64,000 nucleotides of DNA from Corallococcus macrosporus (GTDB lineage: Bacteria > Myxococcota > Myxococcia > Myxococcales > Myxococcaceae), in contig NZ_JAFIMU010000004.1 of NCBI RefSeq assembly GCF_017302985.1, forward strand, positions 186,001-250,000, read 5' to 3'. Numbering within the stretch: the first letter of the stretch is position 1; each line of letters begins with the position of its first letter. A model generated the notes under the pieces. It had not been told where the DNA came from and made no database searches. It saw only the letters and a list, made by a program, of their open reading frames with translations. Of this stretch, positions 9,355-18,543 are shown one piece after another. A program made the position numbers and the translations under genes.

Positions 9355-9372
9355 GTGTCCAAAACCTGAAAC
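9355..9372. promoter_or_regulatory. MrpC-type binding site, GTGTC-N8-GAAAC
   Basis: The published MrpC consensus, as I recall it, is GTGTC-N8-GACAC. This site differs at one base in the right half. It lies roughly 110-125 bp upstream of the predicted mrpC start, next to a longer palindrome. That position fits the known negative autoregulation of mrpC. Confidence 0.55.
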
Positions 9373-9376
9373 AGAA

Positions 9377-9404
9377 CGTTCAAACAGTCTGATCAGTTTG
9401 AACG
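9377..9404. promoter_or_regulatory. Palindrome with 9-bp arms (CGTTCAAAC / GTTTGAACG), candidate MrpB enhancer
   Basis: Two perfect 9-bp arms are separated by 10 bp. The element is centred about 145 bp upstream of the predicted sigma-54 start, a normal distance for an NtrC-type activator. Only 4 bp separate it from the MrpC-type site, so the two regulators could compete. The assignment to MrpB is inferred from position. Confidence 0.5.
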
Positions 9405-9428
9405 AAACGTTAAAGGGGCGCACCGGTT

Positions 9429-9444
9429 TGTCCGGGCTGGGACA
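9429..9444. promoter_or_regulatory. MrpC-type binding site, TGTC-N8-GACA
   Basis: An exact TGTC-N8-GACA core, matching the inner bases of the recalled MrpC consensus. It lies just before the stop codon of mrpB and is the most distal of the sites seen in this control region. Confidence 0.5.
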
Positions 9445-9447
9445 GTG

Positions 9448-10911
<1,464 letters not shown>

Positions 10912-10918
10912 GGGGTCC

Positions 10919-11905
10919 TCAGGCGGCGAACGTCAGCGTGAACACCATCCCTGGCTCCGCACTCCCCTGGGCCGCCACGTCGCCCCCCACACCCGTCATC
11001 ACCCGCCGCAGGGCGGCCAGGGACAGCCCCGCGCCCCGCGCCAGCCGCGAGCCGAAGGGGTCGAACAGCGAGCCCCGCTCCTCCGGGGGCAGGGCCGCCG
11101 CCGGATCATCCAGGATGAGGCTGACGTGGCCCGGGTCGGGCTGGCGCAGCGTCACCTGGACGCGGCCCTCTTCGGGCAGGCCCATGGCGACATTGAGCAG
11201 GACTTGAGCGAGCACGGGCCTCAACCGGTTGGGATCCACCCTCACGCGGGGCAGGTCCGCCTCTTCCTTCACGTCCACCTCGATGCGGCGCTCGGCCAGT
11301 TCCGGGGCCACCATGGCGGTCGCCTCCTGGACGACCGAGCGCAGCGCGTGGGCGTCCAGGTTCGCGGCGCTCTCCCGGCCGTATTCGGAGAGCAGCCAGA
11401 GCATGCGCTCCATGGTGCGGATCTCCCGGTTGGCGATGGTGAGCCGCCGCTTGTCCCGGTCCGACAGGCCGGTGTTCCGGGCCAGCGTCTGCACCGCCAT
11501 CTTCACGGAGGAGAGCGGGTTGCGGATCTCATGGCTGAGCGACGACGACAGCTTGGAGATCTGCACCGGCGGCGCGCCCTCCAGCACGGTGCCCAGGTCG
11601 AGCACGCCCGCCGCGGCCTCCTCGCCATCCATGCCCAGCACGAGCCGCAGGTGGGACGCGGGCGGGTTGCCGGTGGGGCCGCCCGCGGAGATGGTGACGA
11701 ACTCCACCGCGCGGCGATCCTCGCGCGCTCGCGCATCCAGCTCGCGGGCGCGCTCCTGTGGAACCCCGAGCGCGGTGTGCAGGGGCATGCCCACGAGCGC
11801 CTTGGCGTCGCGGCGCAGCACCTGGGCGCAATCCCCCTCGGCACGTGTCACCCGGAGGTGGGGGGACCAGGCGAGCTGCGCGGCTTGCAGGAGTTGGGCG
11901 TTCAT
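10919..11905 (-). CDS. mrpA: MrpA, sensor histidine kinase-like protein with a degenerate ATP-binding domain
   Basis: 328 residues from the ATG at 11905. A longer start at 11959 would overlap the divergent neighbour. There are no membrane spans, so it should be cytoplasmic. An N-terminal sensor-like region of about 120 residues leads to a standard H-box, LSHEIRNPLSSVK. The ATP-binding domain is altered: the G1 box reads DDPAAALP instead of DxGxG, and G2 reads GAGLSLA. This suits reports that M. xanthus MrpA acts chiefly as a phosphatase toward MrpB. mrpB follows after 7 bp. Confidence 0.88.
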   Translation of the reverse strand: MNAQLLQAAQLAWSPHLRVTRAEGDCAQVLRRDAKALVGMPLHTALGVPQERARELDARAREDRRAVEFVTISAGGPTGNPPASHLRLVLGMDGEEAAAGVLDLGTVLEGAPPVQISKLSSSLSHEIRNPLSSVKMAVQTLARNTGLSDRDKRRLTIANREIRTMERMLWLLSEYGRESAANLDAHALRSVVQEATAMVAPELAERRIEVDVKEEADLPRVRVDPNRLRPVLAQVLLNVAMGLPEEGRVQVTLRQPDPGHVSLILDDPAAALPPEERGSLFDPFGSRLARGAGLSLAALRRVMTGVGGDVAAQGSAEPGMVFTLTFAA

Positions 11906-11948
11906 TGGTGGACCTGAAACATACCGGGTAACGTCGAGTGCTGTCCCT

Positions 11949-14828
11949 ATGACCCGCACCCCACGTCCTCCGAAGAACCTTGTGGCCGCCCTTCTGTTCC
12001 TGTCCGGGGCGACCGCGCTCGTCTACGAGCTGGTCTGGTCCAAATACCTGGGGAACGTGCTGGGCAACAGCGGGCAGGCGCACGCCGTCGTGCTGGCCAC
12101 GTTCATGGGGGGCCTGGCGCTGGGGGCGTTTGTCTTCGGGCGGACAGCGGACCGGGTGAAGAGCCCGCTGGCCCTCTACGGCGTGCTGGAGCTGGGCGTG
12201 GGGCTGTACGCGCTGGCGTTCCCCTACGTGCTGGGTGGGCTGGAGCACCTCTGGCTGGCCCTGGCGCCCCACGTTCCGGAAGGCCTGCGGGTGGCGCCGC
12301 GCCTGCTCGTGTCCTCGCTGTCGCTGGTGGTGCCCACGCTGCTGATGGGCGGCACGCTGCCGGCGCTGGTGCGCCACTTCGCGGCGAGCCTGGCGGGCGT
12401 GCGCAAGGAGCTGGCGCGGCTGTATGCCATCAACAGCCTGGGCGCGGCGGTGGGTGTGTACGTGGCGGGCACGCGGCTGGTGCCGCTGGTGGGCCTGTCC
12501 GCGTCCGCGCAGATCGCCGCCGGGCTCAACGTGTTCCTCGCACTGGCGGCGTTGGCGCTGGCCCGGCAGCACCCACCGGCGGTGCTGGTGGGCGCGGCTC
12601 CGGGCGCGGAGGACGTGGCCTATCCCCGGCGGGCGGTGCGGGCGGCGCTCATCGGCGTGATGCTGTCTGGCTTCACGTCCATGCTGTATCAGGTGACGTG
12701 GATCCGCCTGCTGGCCATCGTGCTGGGCGCGTCCACGTATGCCTTCACGCTCATCCTGACGGCGTTCATCCTGGGCATCGGCCTGGGCAGCTTCTGGCTG
12801 ATGACGCGCAAGGAGGGTGGGGACTCGCTGAAGCTGTATGGCTGGACGCAGGTGGGGCTGGTGTTGAGCCTCTGCGTGGCGCTGCCGTTGTACGTGCGGC
12901 TGCCGCACCTGTTCCGCTGGTCCGAGTGGATGCTCACGCGCGCGGTGGAGACGTGGCCCATCTTCCAGGGCATCACCTTCGCGTTCTGCTGCGTGGTGCT
13001 GCTGGTGCCCACGTTCATCATGGGCGCGGCGTTCCCCGCGGCGGCCCGCGTGGCCACGGCGAAGGTGTCCGAGGTGGGGCGCGAGCTGGGCGGCGTCTAC
13101 CTTTGGAACACGGCGGGCACGCTGTCCGGCTCCGTGCTGGGAGGGCTGGTGCTGATGCCCTTCTGGGGCATGCAGGGCAACTTCATCGCGGGCGCGGTGG
13201 TGAACCTGATTGCCGCGGCCCTGGCGTTCCGTGCGCTGTCTCCGCCGAAGGAAGGGGAGGGCGCGCCGGCTCCGGCCTGGCGGACCTTCGCGCCGGTGGG
13301 TGTGGCGGCGGTGCTGGCGGCGGTGGTGCTGGGCAGCATGCATGGCTGGCCGCAGCGGCTGTCCAGCATCGCGGCGATGCGCGCGTACGAGAAGCCCCCT
13401 GAGAGTTACGCGAAGCTGGTGGAGTCCAACGAGAAGCGCATCACGCCCCGGTTCTACGCGGACGACACCTTCGCCACGGTGATGGTGGGGGACCTGCCGA
13501 GCGAGAACCTCCGCTTCATGAAGATCAACGGCAAGACGGACGCCACGAACGGCGGCGACATCGAGACGCAGGTGATGGCAGGCCAGCTGGGCGCGTTGTT
13601 GCACCCTCGCGAGCCGAAGAACGCGCTGCTCATCGGCTCGGGCGCGGCCATCACGGCGGGCAGCGTGCTGTCCCACCCGCTGGAGCGCCTGGACATGGTG
13701 GAGATCTCGCCAGCCGTCATTGAAGCGGCGCGCCTGTTCAAGGCGGACAACCGGAACGTGCTGGATGACCCGCGCATGCACATCCACATCGACGACGCGA
13801 AGACGTTCATGGCGCTGGCGCCCATCAAGTACGACCTCATCGTCAGCGTGCCGTCCAACCCCTGGGTGACGGGCGTGTCCGGCCTCTTCACGCGCGACTT
13901 CTTCCAACTGGTGGACAAGCACCTGACGGACGACGGCGTGCTGGTGCAGTGGATCCACACCTACGAGAGCAACCGCGAGCTGGTGCGGCTGGTGATGCGC
14001 ACGCTGCACGACACCTTCCCGCACGCCACGACGTGGCTGGGGCCGGAGGACCTGGTGATGGTGGCCAGCCGCAAGCCGCTGTCGTTCGACGCGGCGGCGG
14101 TGGCGGCGCGCATGGCCCGGCCGGACGTGAAGGCGGACCTGGCGCGGGTGGAGATCCATGACCTGTTCGGCTTGCTGTCCAAGCAGGTGCACACCGAGGC
14201 CGGACAGAAGGACTTCGCGGGCGAGGGCCCCATCAACACGGACGACCACAACCTGCTGGAGTACGCGTCTCCGGTGGCCTTCTTCCTCGCGAACCTGGAC
14301 GTGCGGGTGAAGGACGAGCGCCGGGCGCCGGACTCGGGACCGGGGCTGCTGCTGCACCAGTACCTGCGCGAGCACCCGCCCACCGCCGAGCAGGTCGCGG
14401 GGCTGTACCGCAACGTGGATCGCTACCACTCGGAGAAGGACCCGGTGGTCCGGGGCGTGGCGGCGCTGTGGCGGTCGCTGGCGCCGGAGGACCCGGCGTC
14501 CGCGCTCGCGCTGGGCAAGGCGGTGCTGGCGCAGGGGGACCTGACGCTGGCGGCGTCGCTGCTGGAGCCGGAGGTGGCGAAGGGCGGCCGTTCCCCGGAG
14601 CTGATCACCGAGTACCTCAAGCTGGTGACGGCCCAGGCGTGGTCCGCGCGCACGGTGTGGACGCCCATGAAGGTGGATGGGGCGCTCTCGGTGGGCCGGG
14701 AGGTGGCGGCGAAACACCCCCAGAACGCGGCGCTGCGGAGGGCCTTCAAGGCCTACTGCGAGGCCCTGCCACCGGCCGCCTGCGAGTCCCCGGTCCGGAC
14801 GCCGACCGCGGCGCCCGGCGGGCCCTGA
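11949..14828 (+). CDS. Fused polytopic membrane / spermidine-synthase-like protein
   Basis: 959 residues from the ATG at 11949. The first 450 residues form many hydrophobic spans with repeated Gly-rich patterns (LVYELVWSKYLG, LLMGGTLPALV), arranged as two similar halves. Next comes a Rossmann methyltransferase-like domain of spermidine-synthase type: NALLIGSGAAITAGS, MVEISPAVIE, and SVPSNPWVTG, a hallmark of the fused family. The last 150 residues look helical. The usual SpeE GGGxG is not intact, so true aminopropyl transfer is doubtful. It diverges from mrpA across only 43 bp. Confidence 0.82.
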   Translation: MTRTPRPPKNLVAALLFLSGATALVYELVWSKYLGNVLGNSGQAHAVVLATFMGGLALGAFVFGRTADRVKSPLALYGVLELGVGLYALAFPYVLGGLEHLWLALAPHVPEGLRVAPRLLVSSLSLVVPTLLMGGTLPALVRHFAASLAGVRKELARLYAINSLGAAVGVYVAGTRLVPLVGLSASAQIAAGLNVFLALAALALARQHPPAVLVGAAPGAEDVAYPRRAVRAALIGVMLSGFTSMLYQVTWIRLLAIVLGASTYAFTLILTAFILGIGLGSFWLMTRKEGGDSLKLYGWTQVGLVLSLCVALPLYVRLPHLFRWSEWMLTRAVETWPIFQGITFAFCCVVLLVPTFIMGAAFPAAARVATAKVSEVGRELGGVYLWNTAGTLSGSVLGGLVLMPFWGMQGNFIAGAVVNLIAAALAFRALSPPKEGEGAPAPAWRTFAPVGVAAVLAAVVLGSMHGWPQRLSSIAAMRAYEKPPESYAKLVESNEKRITPRFYADDTFATVMVGDLPSENLRFMKINGKTDATNGGDIETQVMAGQLGALLHPREPKNALLIGSGAAITAGSVLSHPLERLDMVEISPAVIEAARLFKADNRNVLDDPRMHIHIDDAKTFMALAPIKYDLIVSVPSNPWVTGVSGLFTRDFFQLVDKHLTDDGVLVQWIHTYESNRELVRLVMRTLHDTFPHATTWLGPEDLVMVASRKPLSFDAAAVAARMARPDVKADLARVEIHDLFGLLSKQVHTEAGQKDFAGEGPINTDDHNLLEYASPVAFFLANLDVRVKDERRAPDSGPGLLLHQYLREHPPTAEQVAGLYRNVDRYHSEKDPVVRGVAALWRSLAPEDPASALALGKAVLAQGDLTLAASLLEPEVAKGGRSPELITEYLKLVTAQAWSARTVWTPMKVDGALSVGREVAAKHPQNAALRRAFKAYCEALPPAACESPVRTPTAAPGGP

Positions 14829-14833
14829 AACAG

Positions 14834-14847
14834 GGGCTGATCAGCCC
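14834..14847. terminator. Short hairpin after the SpeE-like gene
   Basis: A perfect 14-bp palindrome, GGGCTGATCAGCCC, lies 6 bases after the stop codon. With no loop and no strong U tract it would be a weak terminator. It could equally be a protein-binding site. Confidence 0.35.
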
Positions 14848-14916
14848 TTGAGAGGCTCCAGGTCCGCGATATTCCTTGAGTCGGCCCCCCATCCTCCCGA
14901 TGACGGATGGAGGTGC

Positions 14917-14945
14917 TTGCCCGCCCGTAATACTGTCTGTATCGA
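14917..14945 (+). promoter_or_regulatory. Candidate sigma-70-type promoter of the pilin gene
   Basis: TTGCCC (14917-14922) and TATCGA (14940-14945) are separated by 17 bp, about 60 bases before the pilin ATG. Both hexamers are imperfect, so this is a weak prediction. Confidence 0.3.
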
Positions 14946-15002
14946 CCCTGACTTCCCGCAGGGTGTGTCTCTCCACCGCTGCAACGACCCCCGGAGTTTC
15001 CC

Positions 15003-15269
15003 ATGAACGCGATCGCGAAGGCCCCGAAGAAGCAGTTCCGCAAGAACCGTGGTCAGGGCATGACCGAGTACATCATCATCGTTGCCCTCATCGCGATCGC
15101 CGCCATCGGCGTCATCACCCTGTTCGGCGACAACATCCGCAAGCTGTTCGGCGCCTCGGCCGCGGCGCTGGCCGGTGAGGACAACGTGGCGAACGACGGC
15201 CAGACGGCGTCCAACGACCTGAAGAAGAAGACGATGAAGACCTTCGGTCAGAACAACACCTACAACTGA
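15003..15269 (+). CDS. Flp/Fap-type (type IVb) pilin
   Basis: 88 residues. A short basic leader (KKQFRKNRGQG) is followed by MTEYIIIVALIAIAAIGVITLFG, where cleavage after Gly would leave a hydrophobic N-terminal helix with Glu near position 3 of the mature protein. This is the pattern of Flp pilins assembled by Tad machines. The mature pilin would be about 69 residues, with a polar tail. It stands alone: no TadA ATPase, prepilin peptidase or secretin gene lies nearby, so assembly genes must be elsewhere. A hairpin follows the gene. Confidence 0.85.
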   Translation: MNAIAKAPKKQFRKNRGQGMTEYIIIVALIAIAAIGVITLFGDNIRKLFGASAAALAGEDNVANDGQTASNDLKKKTMKTFGQNNTYN

Positions 15270-15329
15270 GCCGCTTCCGCGGTTCGTCCGGGAGATGCCG
15301 GCGCCCTCGCGGTGCTGGCGTCCCGGTGG

Positions 15330-15363
15330 ATGGCAGGTCCCTCCGGATGGAAGGGCCTGCCAT
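15330..15363. terminator. Hairpin terminator between the pilin and a convergent gene
   Basis: ATGGCAGG (15330-15337) pairs with CCTGCCAT (15356-15363), with additional pairing of CCCT with AGGG inside. A T-rich run (TCGTGTTTCT) follows on the plus strand. The hairpin lies between convergent genes and may work in both directions. Confidence 0.65.
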
Positions 15364-15371
15364 TCGTGTTT

Positions 15372-16835
15372 CTAGGTGCGCTCGCGGGCCCAGAGGACCC
15401 AGCCGTTCGCCCGCGTCAGCTCGCGCCAGCCGCCGCGCTCCCGGAGGTGGTCCAACAGGAGGTGGCCCGGGTTCTGCGTGTCCCAGACGATGTAGTCGGG
15501 GGCATAGGCCTCCAGCGCCTGCTCCCAGCCGGGCTCGGACCACAGGAGCTGTTCGTAGGCCCGGTGGATGGCGGCGGGGAACGGATCATTCCGGCTGTCG
15601 ATGTAGACCTTGTACGGGGCGCCCGCGAAGTAGGAGATGGGCCCGCCCATGACGAAGCGGTTGAGCACGCGGCCCGGCGGCTGCCGGCCCAGGGCCTGGA
15701 GCACGGGCAGGGGAATGCTGGGGTGTGTCCCCTGCTCCACGGGACGGGGCGCGCCCGCGTGCAGCGTGATGAGGCTGGCCACCAGGACGGCGGGCCACAG
15801 CGCCAGGGACGTACCGGTACTCCACGAGGCCAGGGCGCGCTCGAGCCGCGACAGCAGGCGGGGGAGGGCGGGCGCGTCCGCGGTGCCCGTGCGCGCGTGC
15901 TCCACCAGGGCGAGCGCGACGAGCACGGCGGCGAACGGCGCGTGGCGCTGGACCTTCAGCGCGGCGACCCCCAGCACGAGCGAGGGCAGGAGGGACGCGG
16001 CCCGCCGCACCGGGGCGCGGCCGATGACGAAGAGGCACGCGCCGAAGAGCAGCAGGTAGACCCAGCTCCAGCGCAGCTCCAGGTCCAGGGGGCCCCACTC
16101 GTTGATGCGCTGGGTGGACGGCAGGAGCGAGTGCTGGATGGGATACAGGTAGATGTGAGGGCCGTCTGGCGACACGCCCGCGACGAGGAACATCGCGAGC
16201 GCCGCGGCGAGCGCGGTCCCGCAACGGCGCAGTGACGCGGGGCTGCGGTCATCCAGGGCCGTGCCCATCGCGGTGGACGCGAGCACCGCCGGCCCCAGCA
16301 GCCAGCTGCCATGCAGGTTGGCCCAGGCGAGGCCCAGGAGGGGGAAGGCCCAGAGCACCTTCTCCTGGCCCTGCCGCCAGGCCTGGACACCCAGGATCGC
16401 GAGGACGAAGAACAGGTGTCCCACGTGGAAGGGGCGCTCCTCGAGCCAGGTGTGGGCCTGGACGGCCGAAACAAGGCCCAGACACAGCAGCACGAGCAGG
16501 TGGGAGGGCCGCGGGTCCGCGCGCCGCAGGGCGACCCAGAGCAGGACCCCGTTGGCCGCCACGAGCGCGGCGACGAAGAGCGAAGGCCCCGCGGCGCCCA
16601 GGACCTTCACGAGCAGGACGCAGAGCACGCCGAAGCCCCACTCGTGGGGGACCCAGCCCGCGGTGCCCGTCACGCTGAAGGGATCCACGCGGGTGAAGCC
16701 GTGCTCCAGCACATAGCGGCCGCCCGCCATGTGGAAGAACAGGTCGTAGTTGCGCAGGGGCCGCAGCCCCAACCAGAAGATGAGCCCCAGCGCGAACACG
16801 GCCACGGGGGCGGGCAGGAAGCGACGGAACCGCAT
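15372..16835 (-). CDS. Polytopic membrane protein, GT-C glycosyltransferase-like
   Basis: 487 residues from the ATG at 16835, with roughly ten hydrophobic spans. An early loop reads NYDLFFHMAGGRYVL and then DPFSVTG and PHEW, a pattern I associate with GT-C-like membrane proteins (an Asp, then WWH/FFH, then DPFS). The C-terminal 120 residues are soluble-looking (YKVYIDSRNDPF, DYIVWD). A role in moving sugars onto lipids or proteins is likely but unproven. It starts 17 bp after the upstream membrane-protein gene, so they are probably co-transcribed. Confidence 0.7.
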   Translation of the reverse strand: MRFRRFLPAPVAVFALGLIFWLGLRPLRNYDLFFHMAGGRYVLEHGFTRVDPFSVTGTAGWVPHEWGFGVLCVLLVKVLGAAGPSLFVAALVAANGVLLWVALRRADPRPSHLLVLLCLGLVSAVQAHTWLEERPFHVGHLFFVLAILGVQAWRQGQEKVLWAFPLLGLAWANLHGSWLLGPAVLASTAMGTALDDRSPASLRRCGTALAAALAMFLVAGVSPDGPHIYLYPIQHSLLPSTQRINEWGPLDLELRWSWVYLLLFGACLFVIGRAPVRRAASLLPSLVLGVAALKVQRHAPFAAVLVALALVEHARTGTADAPALPRLLSRLERALASWSTGTSLALWPAVLVASLITLHAGAPRPVEQGTHPSIPLPVLQALGRQPPGRVLNRFVMGGPISYFAGAPYKVYIDSRNDPFPAAIHRAYEQLLWSEPGWEQALEAYAPDYIVWDTQNPGHLLLDHLRERGGWRELTRANGWVLWARERT

Positions 16836-16852
16836 GGCGTTTGCGTAAACCC

Positions 16853-18049
16853 CTACCGCGCGGACAGGGGCGGGCGGGGGCCGCTGGAGAAGCCCAGGCG
16901 GCGCAGCATCACCTGCCGGATGGATGGGATGCGGAAGCGGAAGATGAAGGCGTCCGCGAAGTAGTGCGCGAGCACGCACGCGAAGCTCAGGCAGGTCAGC
17001 GCACGGAGCAGGGGATGCGCCTGCGCGCCACCGCCGATGCCCAGTGAGCCGCGCATGGGCCCCTCCAGCAGGAAGCCATGCACCACGCCCAACGCGAACA
17101 GCGGGAGCATGGAGGCAATCATCGCGGGCCAGATGAGCTTCTGGCTGAGGCGGGGAGCGTCGCCTTCGCGCGGCTCCAGCATGCGGGCGCTGAGCACGTA
17201 GTACTCCAGGCCGTGCATGCCCGGGAGCATCACGTAGCCCCAGGACGGGGCCACGAGCGCCAGGCCCGTCGCCGTGGCCATGCCCAGGAGGTAGAGCACC
17301 TTGGGGCCGCTGGCGGTGCCGGAGCGGAGCACGCTCCGGAAGAGCAGCAGGAAGTAGCCCAGCCAGACGGCGATGAGCAGGGGTAGCGTCTGCCACGGCA
17401 GCACCGCGCCCTGACCCACGTCGAGGTACGCGGGGGCTCCGGGGGCGGCGGACTCGGCGACGAAGAAGATGCGGACGAGGAGGACGGAGAGCAGCAGCGG
17501 GACGTAGAGCTGCTGGAGCTTGCGCTCGAGCGGGGAGGGTGAGGCCAGGCCCTCCTGTCCGCCGCGCAGGCCGTGCAGGGACCACAGGCCCCGGTGTTGC
17601 GACAGGGTGTGGTGCATGCCGAAGACGTTGAAGATGACGGCCACGGCGAAGGTGTGGATGGAGCGGTCGGCGTAGAAGGTGAAGAACAGCGCGGTTCCCA
17701 CTCCGAGCATGGCCAGCGCACCGGCCAGGATGGTGCGCGGCTGCTTGGGGGCGGCGGTCAGCACGTCACGGTGCACGCCGAAGAGCAGGAACGTCAGGAT
17801 GACGTGCGTGGCGTTGCCCAGGAGGTTCTGGGCCGTCCACCCCAGCAGCCGGTGGGCGTTGTCCTCGGCGTCCGGGGCGAGGAACGTGCTGGCGACAGCG
17901 GCCACCAGCGTCAGCGCCAGGGGGATGCCCAGGATGGCGAGGTCGGCCCGGGGGGAGAACAGCCACAGGCGGCGAAAGCGCAGGGTGCCGGGGGCGGCCG
18001 GCGTGTCCTGCTCCGTGGCGGTGGCGACTCCGGGGCTCAGCGGTGTCAT
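16853..18049 (-). CDS. Histidine-rich polytopic membrane protein of unknown function
   Basis: 398 residues from the ATG at 18049, with about ten hydrophobic spans. Conserved-looking His clusters lie at the membrane edges: MHHTLSQHRG, MHGLEYY and AHYFADAFIFRF. Such spacing can bind metal or haem, and HYF-type motifs occur in several membrane protein families of unknown function. I cannot name the family. The next gene, GT-C-like, begins 17 bp downstream, so the two may work together in the envelope. Confidence 0.65.
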   Translation of the reverse strand: MTPLSPGVATATEQDTPAAPGTLRFRRLWLFSPRADLAILGIPLALTLVAAVASTFLAPDAEDNAHRLLGWTAQNLLGNATHVILTFLLFGVHRDVLTAAPKQPRTILAGALAMLGVGTALFFTFYADRSIHTFAVAVIFNVFGMHHTLSQHRGLWSLHGLRGGQEGLASPSPLERKLQQLYVPLLLSVLLVRIFFVAESAAPGAPAYLDVGQGAVLPWQTLPLLIAVWLGYFLLLFRSVLRSGTASGPKVLYLLGMATATGLALVAPSWGYVMLPGMHGLEYYVLSARMLEPREGDAPRLSQKLIWPAMIASMLPLFALGVVHGFLLEGPMRGSLGIGGGAQAHPLLRALTCLSFACVLAHYFADAFIFRFRIPSIRQVMLRRLGFSSGPRPPLSAR

Positions 18050-18198
18050 GGGATTGGGAGTATACCGGGTCCCCAGGGGCCCAGGACCCGCGCTGCCCTG
18101 CCTGCCGGGCGGGGAGGAGGGGACGGGCCGCAGGAGGTGCGACAGATGCTGGGGGGAAGACCGATCGCCACGGGGCACCCGCGTCCTACGGGGAGTGG

Positions 18199-18501
18199 AT
18201 GCGTCTGGCGGTGTTCGGGCTTTTGTTTGTCGGCCTCGTGGCTTGTATGGCCTGGGAGTGCCCGCTGCTGGGCGGACCCCTGTTCTGGATCCTCTGGGCA
18301 GCGTGGTTGGCCGGCTCGGTGTTCTTTCTCGGGCGGCGTGCCTGGTTGATCCATGTCTCACGGTCTTCGACCTATGACGCCATCGATGAGCGGATGAGGC
18401 GCAATGGGAGGTGGCGGGTCGAATTGCTCGACCCGGCGTCGTCGCAGGAGACATGCGACCCTGGAGCCTGCATGGATTTGCCGCTCGGGGACTCTGTGTA
18501 G
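18199..18501 (+). CDS. Small membrane protein of unknown function
   Basis: 100 residues from the ATG at 18199, preceded by a purine-rich GGGGAG. Two hydrophobic spans occupy residues about 1-50, followed by a polar C-terminal tail with three Cys. It lies on its own between a divergent membrane-protein gene and the amidohydrolase gene. Codon use is less GC-biased than that of its neighbours. No family is recognised. Confidence 0.5.
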   Translation: MRLAVFGLLFVGLVACMAWECPLLGGPLFWILWAAWLAGSVFFLGRRAWLIHVSRSSTYDAIDERMRRNGRWRVELLDPASSQETCDPGACMDLPLGDSV

Positions 18502-18543
18502 GGGACGGGGTTCATCCGCCACCCACCCCGTGCTAAAACGGGG

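Noticed and set aside
11906-11959. Upstream start for mrpA at 11959
   Set aside because: It would overlap the divergent SpeE-like gene; the ATG at 11905 avoids this.
11529-14717. 1062-codon open frame on the minus strand
   Set aside because: It lies antisense to the SpeE-like gene, is His/Arg/Gln-rich and has no motif; this is a frame opened by high GC.
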